Source of the DNA: XYB2-FULL-45-11 sp964355525
GTDB lineage: Bacteria > Patescibacteriota > Patescibacteriia > UBA9934 > GWF2-40-263
Assembly: GCA_964355525.1 (NCBI GenBank)
Contig: CAYHDY010000026.1
Location: 1 to 13,764, forward strand
DNA length: 13,764 nucleotides
Direction of reading: 5' to 3'
Shown here: positions 5,189-11,092 of the stretch, piece after piece
How positions within the stretch are numbered: position 1 is the stretch's first letter
Layout of the letters: the number at the start of each line of letters is the position of its first letter
The notes under the pieces: generated by a model
Databases searched by the model: none
The model's input: the letters and a program-made list of their open reading frames with translations, nothing else
What the model was told of the DNA's origin: nothing
Translations under genes and position numbers: made by a program

Positions 5189-6433
5189 TTAATTCTTTGA
5201 TTCCTCTGTCACCTCTGCAACCTTTGTCACCTCTTCCTCGGGTGCTGCTGACTCTACAACTTCTTCTTTGTCATTCTCGACAATGTTGATTTTCCAACCC
5301 GTGAGTTTTGCCGCAAGACGAACGTTTTGTCCGCCTTTTCCGATTGCGAGTGATAATTGATCTGTGACAACACGAACCGAAGCGACCTTCGCTTCTTCAC
5401 TTACATCAACGCGAGCAATTTTTGCCGGAGCAAGACTGTTTGCGATAAAGGTTGCTGCATTTTTATTCCATTCGATGATATCCACTTTCTCTCCACCAAG
5501 TTCTGCAATAATTGTTTGGATGCGACTTCCACGCTGACCAATACACGCTCCGATCGGATCGATAGATGAGTCGTCCGTTGCGACAGCAACTTTCGAACGA
5601 GATCCGGCTTCACGAGCGACACCTTTGATTGTTACCGTACCATCACCGATTTCTGGAATTTCAATTTCAAATAATTTCTTTACCATTTCATCTGCGGTGC
5701 GAGAAAGCAAAATCTCGGGACCTTTTGTTGTAAGACCGACTTGGCGCACATAAACCTTGATACGATCGCCGGAATTATAACGTTCGTTTGGATTCTGATC
5801 TTCCGGTCGCAAAATTCCTGTCGTGCGTCCGAGATCGACCAAAACAACACGACCCTCACGACGTTGAACAGTTCCATGCAAAATGTCTCCTTCTTGTCCT
5901 TTGTATTCATTAAAGACAACCTCACGTTCCGCTTCACGCAATTTTTGGGTGATGACTTGTTTTGCCGTCATCGCAGCCATGCGTCCGAACTCTCCCGCCT
6001 CTGGCAATGCGGTGCGGATCACATCACCGATCTTTGATCCGAACTTGAGAACCATCGCGTCTGAAAGCATGATTTCTGTTTTTGAGTTGAAACGCGGACC
6101 CAAATCTTCTTCGAGCGAAAAAGAAGAAACCTTCTCCCCTTTTTTTCGAGCATCGGCAAATTGCACAGCAAGAGCTTCCGCGCGCAATTTATTTTCTTCT
6201 TCTTGTTTAGCGAGTTCTTCAAGATCCACGTTTTCCACAACGGTTTTTACGTCAAAAATACGTGTACTTCCGTCTTCCGGATTAAACTCAACTTCAATGT
6301 TTTGATTTTTGTCACCGAAATCTTTTCGGTAGGCGGCACCGAGAGCAGATTGGATGGCATCAATCACAGACTCAAACGCAAGACCTTTTTCTTCACAAAT
6401 TTGTCGAATAGCTTGTTCAATGGCGGAGGACAT
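5189..6433 (-). CDS. nusA: transcription termination/antitermination factor NusA
   Basis: NusA binds RNA polymerase and nascent RNA to modulate pausing, termination and antitermination. The 414-aa protein has an N-terminal polymerase-binding domain (residues 1-175), an S1 domain (about 181-245, EGDILHGTVQRREGRVVLVDLG), KH1 with GQRG at 299-302 (IDPIGACIGQRGSRIQ) and KH2 with GKGG at 365-368 (SLAIGKGGQNVRLA). It lacks the C-terminal acidic repeats of E. coli NusA. The N-terminal domain carries about 40 extra, charged residues (roughly 70-120). The tail EEVTKVAEVTEESKN is encoded by a degenerate repeat like the one at the yidC end. The start MSSAIEQAIRQICEEKG fits the family; no Shine-Dalgarno is present. 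Confidence 0.97.
   Translation of the reverse strand: MSSAIEQAIRQICEEKGLAFESVIDAIQSALGAAYRKDFGDKNQNIEVEFNPEDGSTRIFDVKTVVENVDLEELAKQEEENKLRAEALAVQFADARKKGEKVSSFSLEEDLGPRFNSKTEIMLSDAMVLKFGSKIGDVIRTALPEAGEFGRMAAMTAKQVITQKLREAEREVVFNEYKGQEGDILHGTVQRREGRVVLVDLGRTTGILRPEDQNPNERYNSGDRIKVYVRQVGLTTKGPEILLSRTADEMVKKLFEIEIPEIGDGTVTIKGVAREAGSRSKVAVATDDSSIDPIGACIGQRGSRIQTIIAELGGEKVDIIEWNKNAATFIANSLAPAKIARVDVSEEAKVASVRVVTDQLSLAIGKGGQNVRLAAKLTGWKINIVENDKEEVVESAAPEEEVTKVAEVTEESKN
5201..5239. repeat. degenerate decamer repeat forming the nusA tail
   Basis: The + strand reads TTCCTCTGTCACCTCTGCAA and continues with similar CCTTTGTCACCTC words. This closely resembles the yidC-end repeat at 4433-4474 (TTCCTCTGTTTACCTTTG and onward). 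Here it is translated as EEVTKVAEVTEE at the C-terminus of NusA. The relationship is judged by eye. Confidence 0.5.
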
Positions 6434-6449
6434 AGTTAGGAAAATAATA

Positions 6450-6538
6450 GTAGTAAAGTAGAATAGTAGTAGAGTAGAAAAAAGAGAATTGAAAAGTGAT
6501 AAATGCTTTACTACTTTTCTACTCTACTACTTTACTAC
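6450..6538. repeat. TAG-rich inverted repeat in the nusA leader
   Basis: GTAGTAAAGTAG and TAGAGTAGAAAA (6450-6461 and 6470-6481, separated by 8 nt) are the reverse complement of the continuous 24-nt arm at 6515-6538. On the minus strand they give a 24-bp hairpin with an 8-nt bulge and a 33-nt loop, ending 17 nt before the nusA ATG. Built of TAG/GTA words, it has the same architecture as the decamer repeat at 4359-4460. No convincing nusA promoter was found between it and the upstream terminator. Confidence 0.8.
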
Positions 6539-6551
6539 ATCTTCCCCACTC

Positions 6552-6582
6552 AAAAAAGAAACCCGTCATTCAGACAGGTTTC
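6552..6582 (-). terminator. intrinsic terminator after yraN
   Basis: GAAACC-GTC pairs with GAC-GGTTTC around one C/A mismatch (6558-6567 with 6573-6582), followed by TTTTTT on the minus strand. It lies about 30 nt after the yraN stop and separates that unit from nusA. Confidence 0.87.
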
Positions 6583-6610
6583 AACTAGTAAAATCATAAC
6601 AAATTTTCTT

Positions 6611-6970
6611 TCAGACGTCAATAGCTTCAATATGAACAATGTTCGGCGGATCGGAATCAAATTCGATTGCGATGACGTCCACGCGCCATGATTGATTCAT
6701 TGCATGATGTGTCTCAAGATATTCTTCCGATACGGCGAGGAGATGGCGTCGTTTTGTTGCCGTAACAGATTCTTCGGGCCAGCCGTATTCATGTGTATGC
6801 CTGGATTTCACTTCAACAAAAACGACCTCGTCGCCGAACTGGCAAACAAGGTCAATTTCTCCAAAAGTACAACGATATTGTCGTTCTAAAATTTTATACC
6901 CTTTCGATTCGAGAAATGTTGCAGCAAGATTCTCCCCGTCATTTCCAAATTGCCGTCGCGGATCGATCAT
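6611..6970 (-). CDS. yraN: YraN / UPF0102 family endonuclease-fold protein
   Basis: YraN (UPF0102) proteins have a restriction-endonuclease/Holliday-junction-resolvase-like fold; their cellular role is not firmly settled. The 119-aa sequence follows the family closely: GENLAATFLESKGYKILERQ, then FGEIDLVCQFGDEVVFVEVKSR holding the metal-site residues E, D and ExK, then GWPEESVTATKRRHLLAVSEEYL and WRVDVIAIEF. The length is normal. The start lies 3 nt after the stop of the upstream membrane-protein gene, so they form an operon ended by the terminator at 6552-6582. The family call is very secure; the nuclease function is only inferred from the fold. Confidence 0.95.
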   Translation of the reverse strand: MIDPRRQFGNDGENLAATFLESKGYKILERQYRCTFGEIDLVCQFGDEVVFVEVKSRHTHEYGWPEESVTATKRRHLLAVSEEYLETHHAMNQSWRVDVIAIEFDSDPPNIVHIEAIDV

Positions 6971-6973
6971 ACA

Positions 6974-7387
6974 TTAGGATCTCTTTCGACCGGGAATGTA
7001 TTTTGATTTTGCGTGCTCGCGAACGTTCTTTTCACGAAGAGCGGGAACATCTCGAATAATGAATCGTGCAAGAAAGACTCCCCAAACAATAAGTCCGAGA
7101 ACCCAAAGCGGATACCAGAATCGAGCTCCAAATAATTGAATATTCTCGTAGCTGAAAAAATAAATCATCAGCCCAAGAAATCCCATGGTGGTAAAACACA
7201 GAACCAAGCGCTTTCCCATCATCATTACGTAACGATCATATGTCCGTTGCGAAAGAACAATGCGAGAAATGATTCCAAGAAGAAACAAGACAAGGAAAAC
7301 ACCAAAAACTATTTTACCGAACAGACTGTCTACAACTGGAGGCTGCATCGTCAACCAATTGAGCGGATTGAAAAATTGAATATTCAT
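6974..7387 (-). CDS. hypothetical membrane protein, 137 aa
   Basis: I do not recognise a named family. The protein begins MNIQFFNPLNWLTMQPPVVD and has three strong membrane segments: IVFGVFLVLFLLGIISRIVL (about 25-45), LVLCFTTMGFLGLMIYFF (about 61-78) and FWYPLWVLGLIVWGVFLARF (about 88-107). A basic C-terminal tail (REKNVREHAKSKYIPGRKR) is probably cytoplasmic. The ATG at 7387 is chosen over one 30 nt further upstream because the extra residues (MHAFRYRFHI) look unlike a membrane-protein start. It is the middle gene of a three-gene unit with yraN. Confidence 0.75.
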   Translation of the reverse strand: MNIQFFNPLNWLTMQPPVVDSLFGKIVFGVFLVLFLLGIISRIVLSQRTYDRYVMMMGKRLVLCFTTMGFLGLMIYFFSYENIQLFGARFWYPLWVLGLIVWGVFLARFIIRDVPALREKNVREHAKSKYIPGRKRS

Positions 7388-7425
7388 AATGTGAAAACGA
7401 TATCGGAAAGCGTGCACCGAGTCAA

Positions 7426-7692
7426 CTACGTTCCGGGAGACTTTGAATGTGTGAGCACTCCGGCGAGACTCCCAAGGATATCAGACGCCACATTTGTCGC
7501 AACAAAAATCCCCGCAAAAACAACAAGAACACCAATCAATTTATAAAACAAACGCGTTCCACCAAACCCAAGATATTTTTCCGCAAAATCATTTGTTCCA
7601 AGCATCTCAAAAACTTTTTCCGATTTTGCAACAAGAAAATATCCAATAACCATGATCGCAAGGCCGAGGGGAATCCTAAGGAAAGGAGGCAT
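7426..7692 (-). CDS. hypothetical small membrane protein, 88 aa
   Basis: No family is recognised. The 88-aa protein has two membrane segments, LGLAIMVIGYFLVAK near the start and LIGVLVVFAGIFVATNVA near residues 52-70, separated by a short polar region (SEKVFEMLGTNDFAEKYLG). It is the first gene of the unit leading to yraN. A perfect TATAAT lies 8 nt before the ATG, so its mRNA is predicted to have almost no leader. Confidence 0.72.
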   Translation of the reverse strand: MPPFLRIPLGLAIMVIGYFLVAKSEKVFEMLGTNDFAEKYLGFGGTRLFYKLIGVLVVFAGIFVATNVASDILGSLAGVLTHSKSPGT

Positions 7693-7700
7693 ATACAGTG

Positions 7701-7729
7701 ATTATACACGTTGATCATTATTGAAACAA
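7701..7729 (-). promoter_or_regulatory. promoter of the 7692-6611 unit, near-leaderless
   Basis: The minus strand has a consensus -10 TATAAT (7701-7706), a 17-nt spacer and a weak -35 TTGTTT (7724-7729). The expected start is about 7694, only 1-2 nt before the ATG at 7692. Confidence 0.62.
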
Positions 7730-7754
7730 AACAGACGATTGAAATCGTCTGTTT
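7729..7754. terminator. intrinsic terminator downstream of tRNA-Val
   Basis: A perfect 11-bp stem AAACAGACGAT / ATCGTCTGTTT (7729-7739 with 7744-7754, loop TGAA) is followed on the minus strand by TGTTTC, so the stem itself ends in GTTTTG. It is the first terminator-like structure after the tRNA on that strand and overlaps the -35 of the next unit. Confidence 0.75.
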
Positions 7755-7767
7755 ATGTGGCTTGCCA

Positions 7768-7825
7768 TCCGTAGCTCTAGTTGTGACAAGACGACAATGC
7801 GTCCGTCCTTCGCCAAGGCTACGGA
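7768..7825. repeat. intergenic inverted-repeat element
   Basis: TCCGTAGC (7768-7775) is repeated inverted as GCTACGGA (7818-7825). An inner imperfect hairpin is formed by GTCC-TCCTT and AAGG with GGAGGAC (7801-7829). It carries no ORF and looks like a non-coding interspersed repeat. Confidence 0.5.
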
Positions 7826-7828
7826 GGA

Positions 7829-7866
7829 CATCCTACGCTCTGGATAAACATCAAGAGCGTAGGATG
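7829..7866. repeat. 13-bp inverted repeat abutting tRNA-Val
   Basis: CATCCTACGCTCT (7829-7841) and AGAGCGTAGGATG (7854-7866) are perfect reverse complements around a 12-nt loop. The arm overlaps the encoded CCA end of tRNA-Val by 2 nt. It could form a hairpin right at the 3' processing site; there is no T-run. Confidence 0.8.
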
Positions 7867-7941
7867 GTGGATGCTGGGGGACTCGAACCCTCGACCCTCT
7901 CGGTGTAAACGAGATGCTCTAACCAGCTGAGCTAAGCATCC
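7865..7941 (-). tRNA. tRNA-Val(UAC), CCA encoded
   Basis: The 77-nt cloverleaf has acceptor arms GGATGCT and AGCATCC, a D-arm starting TAGCTCAGCTGGTTAGAGC, an anticodon stem TCTCG/CGAGA with loop TTTACAC (anticodon TAC), a variable loop GGGTC, a T-arm GAGGGTTCGAGTCCCCC, discriminator A and a genome-encoded CCA. It reads GUA and other valine codons. Hairpin repeats flank it on both sides. Confidence 0.96.
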
Positions 7942-7949
7942 AAGTGAGA

Positions 7950-7976
7950 GACAGCCAAAGCAAGCTTTGGCTTGTC
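7950..7976. repeat. palindrome just upstream of tRNA-Val
   Basis: AGCCAAAGC-AA-GCTTTGGCT (7953-7972) is a perfect 9-bp inverted repeat, extended by GAC/GTC across a 1-nt bulge. It lies 9 nt before the mature 5' end of tRNA-Val and would fold in the precursor RNA. Confidence 0.75.
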
Positions 7977-7978
7977 CG

Positions 7979-8021
7979 AACGAGATGTTTAGCTTTCGAC
8001 GAAGTCGAACACTAAGCATCC
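7979..8021 (-). pseudogene. degenerate copy of the tRNA-Val 5' half, interrupted by a palindrome
   Basis: On the minus strand this begins GGATGCTTAG, identical to the first 10 nt of the adjacent tRNA-Val, and ends CATCTCGTT, identical to the end of its D-arm and 5' anticodon stem. Between these, the D-arm is replaced by a segment with the hairpin TTCGAC-GAA-GTCGAA (7995-8009). The 3' half is missing. It is best read as a duplicated, broken tRNA fragment; it cannot fold into a tRNA. Confidence 0.65.
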
Positions 8022-8061
8022 GAAAGACGAAAATCCTGTATCAATTGAATCTTCGCCCGTA

Positions 8062-8089
8062 AGGATACAACAAATAGAATGTTTTGCAA
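8062..8089 (-). promoter_or_regulatory. possible promoter for tRNA-Val
   Basis: The minus strand has TTGCAA (8084-8089), a 16-nt spacer and TATCCT (8062-8067), 4 of 6 at each hexamer. It would give a precursor of about 110 nt before the tRNA, containing the tRNA remnant and palindrome. Read-through from the glycerate kinase gene is an alternative. Confidence 0.35.
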
Positions 8090-8097
8090 ATTTGAAC

Positions 8098-9387
8098 TCA
8101 TTTGCTACGTATTGCGAGCATCACGTCCGAAACGTTCATTCCGGTCATTCCGGTTTGCAAAAAAGTTTTTGTCTTTTGAAAAAAATCGAACGAACTGTTT
8201 TTAGCAAGCGCTAACTCCGGTTTTAATCGAAGGGCTTTAACTTTTTGTTTTACACCCGCGTCTACAAACGCTCCTGCAACCGATGAATGATCAATTCCGT
8301 CTGAAGCGCATGACAGGACGAGTACATCTTCTCCGACCGAACTAAGGGCACCGAGTGCAAACTCTTGATTACGGCCTCCCACTCCCTTTCCTTTCACATG
8401 AACCGTTGTTTCCCCACCTGCAATCAAAACCGTTCCAGGCTTCACTTGTTCCGCAAAAATTTTTCCCTTTTCCCTTGCCTCTCCTTGCAGATCATTTGAA
8501 AACAAAATCGGTTCATACCCCAGAGACTTCGCTTGTTTCATCATCGCCGCAGTGGCAATGGTGTTTGAAACAACACAGACGTTCGTCACATGTTTGAACA
8601 TCGATGGATCCTTAGGAGTTTCGATCAACTGACAATCCTGCAATTTGCATACGGACAACACATCATATTTTTTCAAAATATGTTCTGCATCTTTAACGGT
8701 TGTCGTATCAAGAAACGTAGGACCAGATGCGACCATATCCAATTCATCTCCGGGAACATCCGAAAAAATTAATCCCGCAACCGTAGCCGGATGTGCGAGC
8801 CGAACGAATTGTCCACCTTGGATTTCCGACGTATGTTTGCGCACTGTATTCATCTCATGGATCGTCGCTCCTTTTTTCATGAGGGCGTTTGTCATCGCCG
8901 TCATATCCCCACACTCCAATTCGTGGGGCCAACACAACAATGCCGATCCTCCGCCCGAAATAATCGCGATCACTAAATCTTGCGAATCGACTGCTTTCAG
9001 CAATCCGACGATTTCTCCCGTTGCACGAATATTGTCGTAACTCGGAAACGGATGTGTTCCGACCAAATTCTTCATGTGTTTTAATTTCCCCCCTTTCACG
9101 TCAAGGACAATTCCATCTGAAATGCGATCACCTAATATCTTTTCAAGCGCGGAAGCAGCCTCAGATGAAGCTTTTCCGATTCCCACAACAAAAATCCGTC
9201 GGTAGGATTTCAATCGATATGTTTTGTCTCCGATCTTGAGAACTTCTCCATTCAGCGAAACAACTTGATTCACCGCATGTTGCGTTTCAATTGCATGCAA
9301 TCCAGCTTCGACGATGGTGAGCGCATCACGACGCAATTTTGTTGTCGCGATTGAGGAATAATTTTTAATGAGATGTTTTGCGGGCAT
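8098..9387 (-). CDS. glycerate 2-kinase, MOFRL family
   Basis: This protein of about 429 aa belongs to the MOFRL/DUF4147 glycerate kinases, which phosphorylate glycerate to 2-phosphoglycerate using ATP and so feed glycolysis. The N-terminal domain shows IFVVGIGKASSEAASALEK, GTHPFPSYDN, then IAIISGGGSALLCWP, and IFSDVPGDELDMVASGPTF. The C-terminal MOFRL domain shows IAGGETTVHVKGKGVGGRNQ and LSCASDGIDHSSVAGAFVD. The ATG at 9387 is chosen because MPAKHLIKNYSSIATTKLRR matches the usual family start, and it lies 4 nt after the stop of the upstream Gmad2 gene. No Shine-Dalgarno is visible. The two probably form an operon, although their functions look unrelated. The family call is secure. Confidence 0.93.
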   Translation of the reverse strand: MPAKHLIKNYSSIATTKLRRDALTIVEAGLHAIETQHAVNQVVSLNGEVLKIGDKTYRLKSYRRIFVVGIGKASSEAASALEKILGDRISDGIVLDVKGGKLKHMKNLVGTHPFPSYDNIRATGEIVGLLKAVDSQDLVIAIISGGGSALLCWPHELECGDMTAMTNALMKKGATIHEMNTVRKHTSEIQGGQFVRLAHPATVAGLIFSDVPGDELDMVASGPTFLDTTTVKDAEHILKKYDVLSVCKLQDCQLIETPKDPSMFKHVTNVCVVSNTIATAAMMKQAKSLGYEPILFSNDLQGEAREKGKIFAEQVKPGTVLIAGGETTVHVKGKGVGGRNQEFALGALSSVGEDVLVLSCASDGIDHSSVAGAFVDAGVKQKVKALRLKPELALAKNSSFDFFQKTKTFLQTGMTGMNVSDVMLAIRSK

Positions 9388-9391
9388 AGGT

Positions 9392-9937
9392 TTAGGGAAC
9401 AAATTGAACAAGAACATCGAATTCATCCTCTTTCTCCGGATCACCAGACGGATTATCTTTTTTCAAAATCAACGCACCAATGTTTCCTGTTTGCTCAATT
9501 GACGACATTCCGGAAACCCATGTCAATTCTGCTGTGAATGGAACATAATCCATCGTCATCCATTCTCCCTCTGCCTGTGCGACACCCGTCGCGATATAAT
9601 CTCCAACAGAATTTACAAGTTGTACAGGAAATGTTCCTTCAAAAAACCACGTTCCGCGTGCGCGTCCTTTCACAAGAAACTTCGTGTTCGAAGAACCTCG
9701 TGAGATCGTCGCGTTCGGCAGCGGAGAAATAATTTCAATCAAATCTTTATAATTTGTCGATGAAACAGGTTTGGAAACCGGTGTCGGTGTAACTTCCGGT
9801 TTTGTTGTTTGTTCTGTTGAAGGTCGAATCGATGTTTGACTTGTTCGAGACACAGAGACTCGATAGACAAGTAAAACGATCAATCCGATACAACAAATGA
9901 TTAAAACAGAAATCGCGACAGGATGCTTGTGATTCAT
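9392..9937 (-). CDS. membrane-anchored Gmad2 immunoglobulin-like domain protein
   Basis: The 181-aa protein has an N-terminal membrane anchor (VAISVLIICCIGLIVLLVYRV, residues about 7-27), a Ser/Thr/Pro-rich linker, and from about residue 63 a Gmad2-type immunoglobulin-like domain: IEIISPLPNATISRGSS, then FLVKGRARGTWFFEGTFPV, EGEWMTMDYVPFTAEL and ILKKDNPSGDPEKEDEF. The domain is known from spore-germination and other surface proteins and is common in secreted proteins of candidate phyla. It is expected outside the membrane; its binding partner is unknown. The start overlaps the divergent pyrD promoter. AGGGA a few nt upstream of the ATG is at best a weak ribosome site. Confidence 0.88.
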   Translation of the reverse strand: MNHKHPVAISVLIICCIGLIVLLVYRVSVSRTSQTSIRPSTEQTTKPEVTPTPVSKPVSSTNYKDLIEIISPLPNATISRGSSNTKFLVKGRARGTWFFEGTFPVQLVNSVGDYIATGVAQAEGEWMTMDYVPFTAELTWVSGMSSIEQTGNIGALILKKDNPSGDPEKEDEFDVLVQFVP

Positions 9938-9955
9938 ATGTCCCTATCATACAAT
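9927..9955 (+). promoter_or_regulatory. promoter of pyrD
   Basis: TTGTGA (9927-9932, 4 of 6), a 17-nt spacer and TACAAT (9950-9955, 5 of 6) point rightward; the start is expected near 9962. A minus-strand TATGAT overlaps at 9946-9951 and could drive the divergent Gmad2 gene, so the two promoters would compete. This position also rules out the upstream ATG at 9923 as the pyrD start. Confidence 0.6.
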
Positions 9956-9973
9956 ATCGTTGAACAATCGCCT

Positions 9974-11092
9974 ATGATACAACCTCTAAAAACCCGAATG
10001 ATTTCAACTGTTTATCGATCGATTCTAAAACCGATTCTGTTTCGATGTGATCCGGAAGATGTGCATGATGCAATGACGTCTATTGGCGAGCAACTCGGAA
10101 AATTCAGACTGACTCGATTCATCACTCGTGCATTGTTCGATTTTGAACACCCGATGCTCGAACAAACCGTTGCGGGAATTCAATTCCGCAATCCGATTGG
10201 GCTTGCAGCGGGCTTTGATAAAAACGCACATCTCACAAACATTTTGCCGGATGTCGGATTCGGATTCGAAGAAATCGGATCGATCACCGGAGAACCATGT
10301 GCAGGTAATGCACGACCGCGTTTGTGGCGACATCCGGAAGAAAAAAGTTTGCGCGTTTATTACGGATTGAAAAATGACGGGGCAGAGATGATTTCGAAAC
10401 GCATGAAATCCCTCTCCCCGACCCTCTCCCGCGACGGGAGAGGGGGAACGATTCGATTTCCAATTGGGATCAGTGTGGCGAAAACGAATTGTGCGGCGAC
10501 GGTTGAAACATCGGCGGCGATTGCGGATTATGTGAAAGCCTATTGTGCGTTCGACAAAATCGGCGATTATATGACGATTAATATTTCGTGCCCGAATACG
10601 TTTGGCGGACAACCATTTAACGATGCGGCTCGACTCAATCAATTATTGACCGCGATCGATCGCGTCCGAAACACACGTCCGATTTTTCTGAAACTTTCTC
10701 CAGATCTTTCAGAAGCGGAATTGCATGCGATCGCGGAAGTTGCCCTTGCACATAAAATCGATGGACTGATCACGAGCAATCTGACAAAACAACATGCGCA
10801 CGGAAATGGCGGGCTGAGTGGAAAACCGGTCGAAGAAAAATCGATCGCGCATTTAATCTATTTACGAAAAACATTTGGAAACAAATTTATTCTCATCGCC
10901 TGCGGTGGAGTATTCACAGCTGAGGATGCGTACCAACGCATTCGAAACGGTGCATCATTGATTCAATTAATTACCGGAATGATTTTTCAAGGACCGCAAT
11001 TGATCGGAGAAATCAATCGCGGGTTGGTCGATCTATTAAAACGGGACGGGTATCAATCGATTAAAGATATTGTCGGAATCGATATAAAATAA
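9974..11092 (+). CDS. pyrD: dihydroorotate dehydrogenase, class 2-like
   Basis: PyrD oxidises dihydroorotate to orotate, the fourth step of pyrimidine synthesis, with FMN. The N-terminal helical extension (YRSILKPILFRCDPEDVHD) is typical of membrane-associated, quinone-using class 2 enzymes. The barrel follows: NPIGLAAGFDKNA, GFEEIGSITGEP, YYGLKNDGAE, PIGISVAKT, TINISCPNTFGG (residues 201-212), FLKLSPDLS, LSGKPV, IACGGV and LITGMIFQGP. The active-site position before PN is Cys206, whereas class 2 enzymes usually have Ser and class 1 have Cys. Residues about 146-158 (SLSPTLSRDGRGG) come from an in-frame palindromic insert. Starts at 9974 or 9998 are both possible; neither has a Shine-Dalgarno. 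It is the only plus-strand gene. Confidence 0.93.
   Translation: MIQPLKTRMISTVYRSILKPILFRCDPEDVHDAMTSIGEQLGKFRLTRFITRALFDFEHPMLEQTVAGIQFRNPIGLAAGFDKNAHLTNILPDVGFGFEEIGSITGEPCAGNARPRLWRHPEEKSLRVYYGLKNDGAEMISKRMKSLSPTLSRDGRGGTIRFPIGISVAKTNCAATVETSAAIADYVKAYCAFDKIGDYMTINISCPNTFGGQPFNDAARLNQLLTAIDRVRNTRPIFLKLSPDLSEAELHAIAEVALAHKIDGLITSNLTKQHAHGNGGLSGKPVEEKSIAHLIYLRKTFGNKFILIACGGVFTAEDAYQRIRNGASLIQLITGMIFQGPQLIGEINRGLVDLLKRDGYQSIKDIVGIDIK
10409..10446 (+). repeat. in-frame palindromic element C in pyrD (C-rich family)
   Basis: The lead TCCCTCTCCCCGA precedes the stem CCCTCTCCCG / CGGGAGAGGG (10422-10431 with 10435-10444, loop CGA). It is translated as SLSPTLSRDGRGG, between the ISKRMK helix and the conserved PIGISVAKT strand. 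The DNA is nearly the same as element B1 at 4090, but that one is read on the other strand. Confidence 0.88.

Noticed and set aside
7819..8019. Minus-strand frame of 66 codons over tRNA-Val
   Set aside because: It is the familiar false ORF produced by translating a tRNA gene (LAQLVRASRLHREGRGFESP); no protein is expected.
9923..9973. Upstream ATG at 9923 for pyrD
   Set aside because: It precedes the predicted promoter's own -35 and would overlap the divergent Gmad2 start; family alignment begins later.
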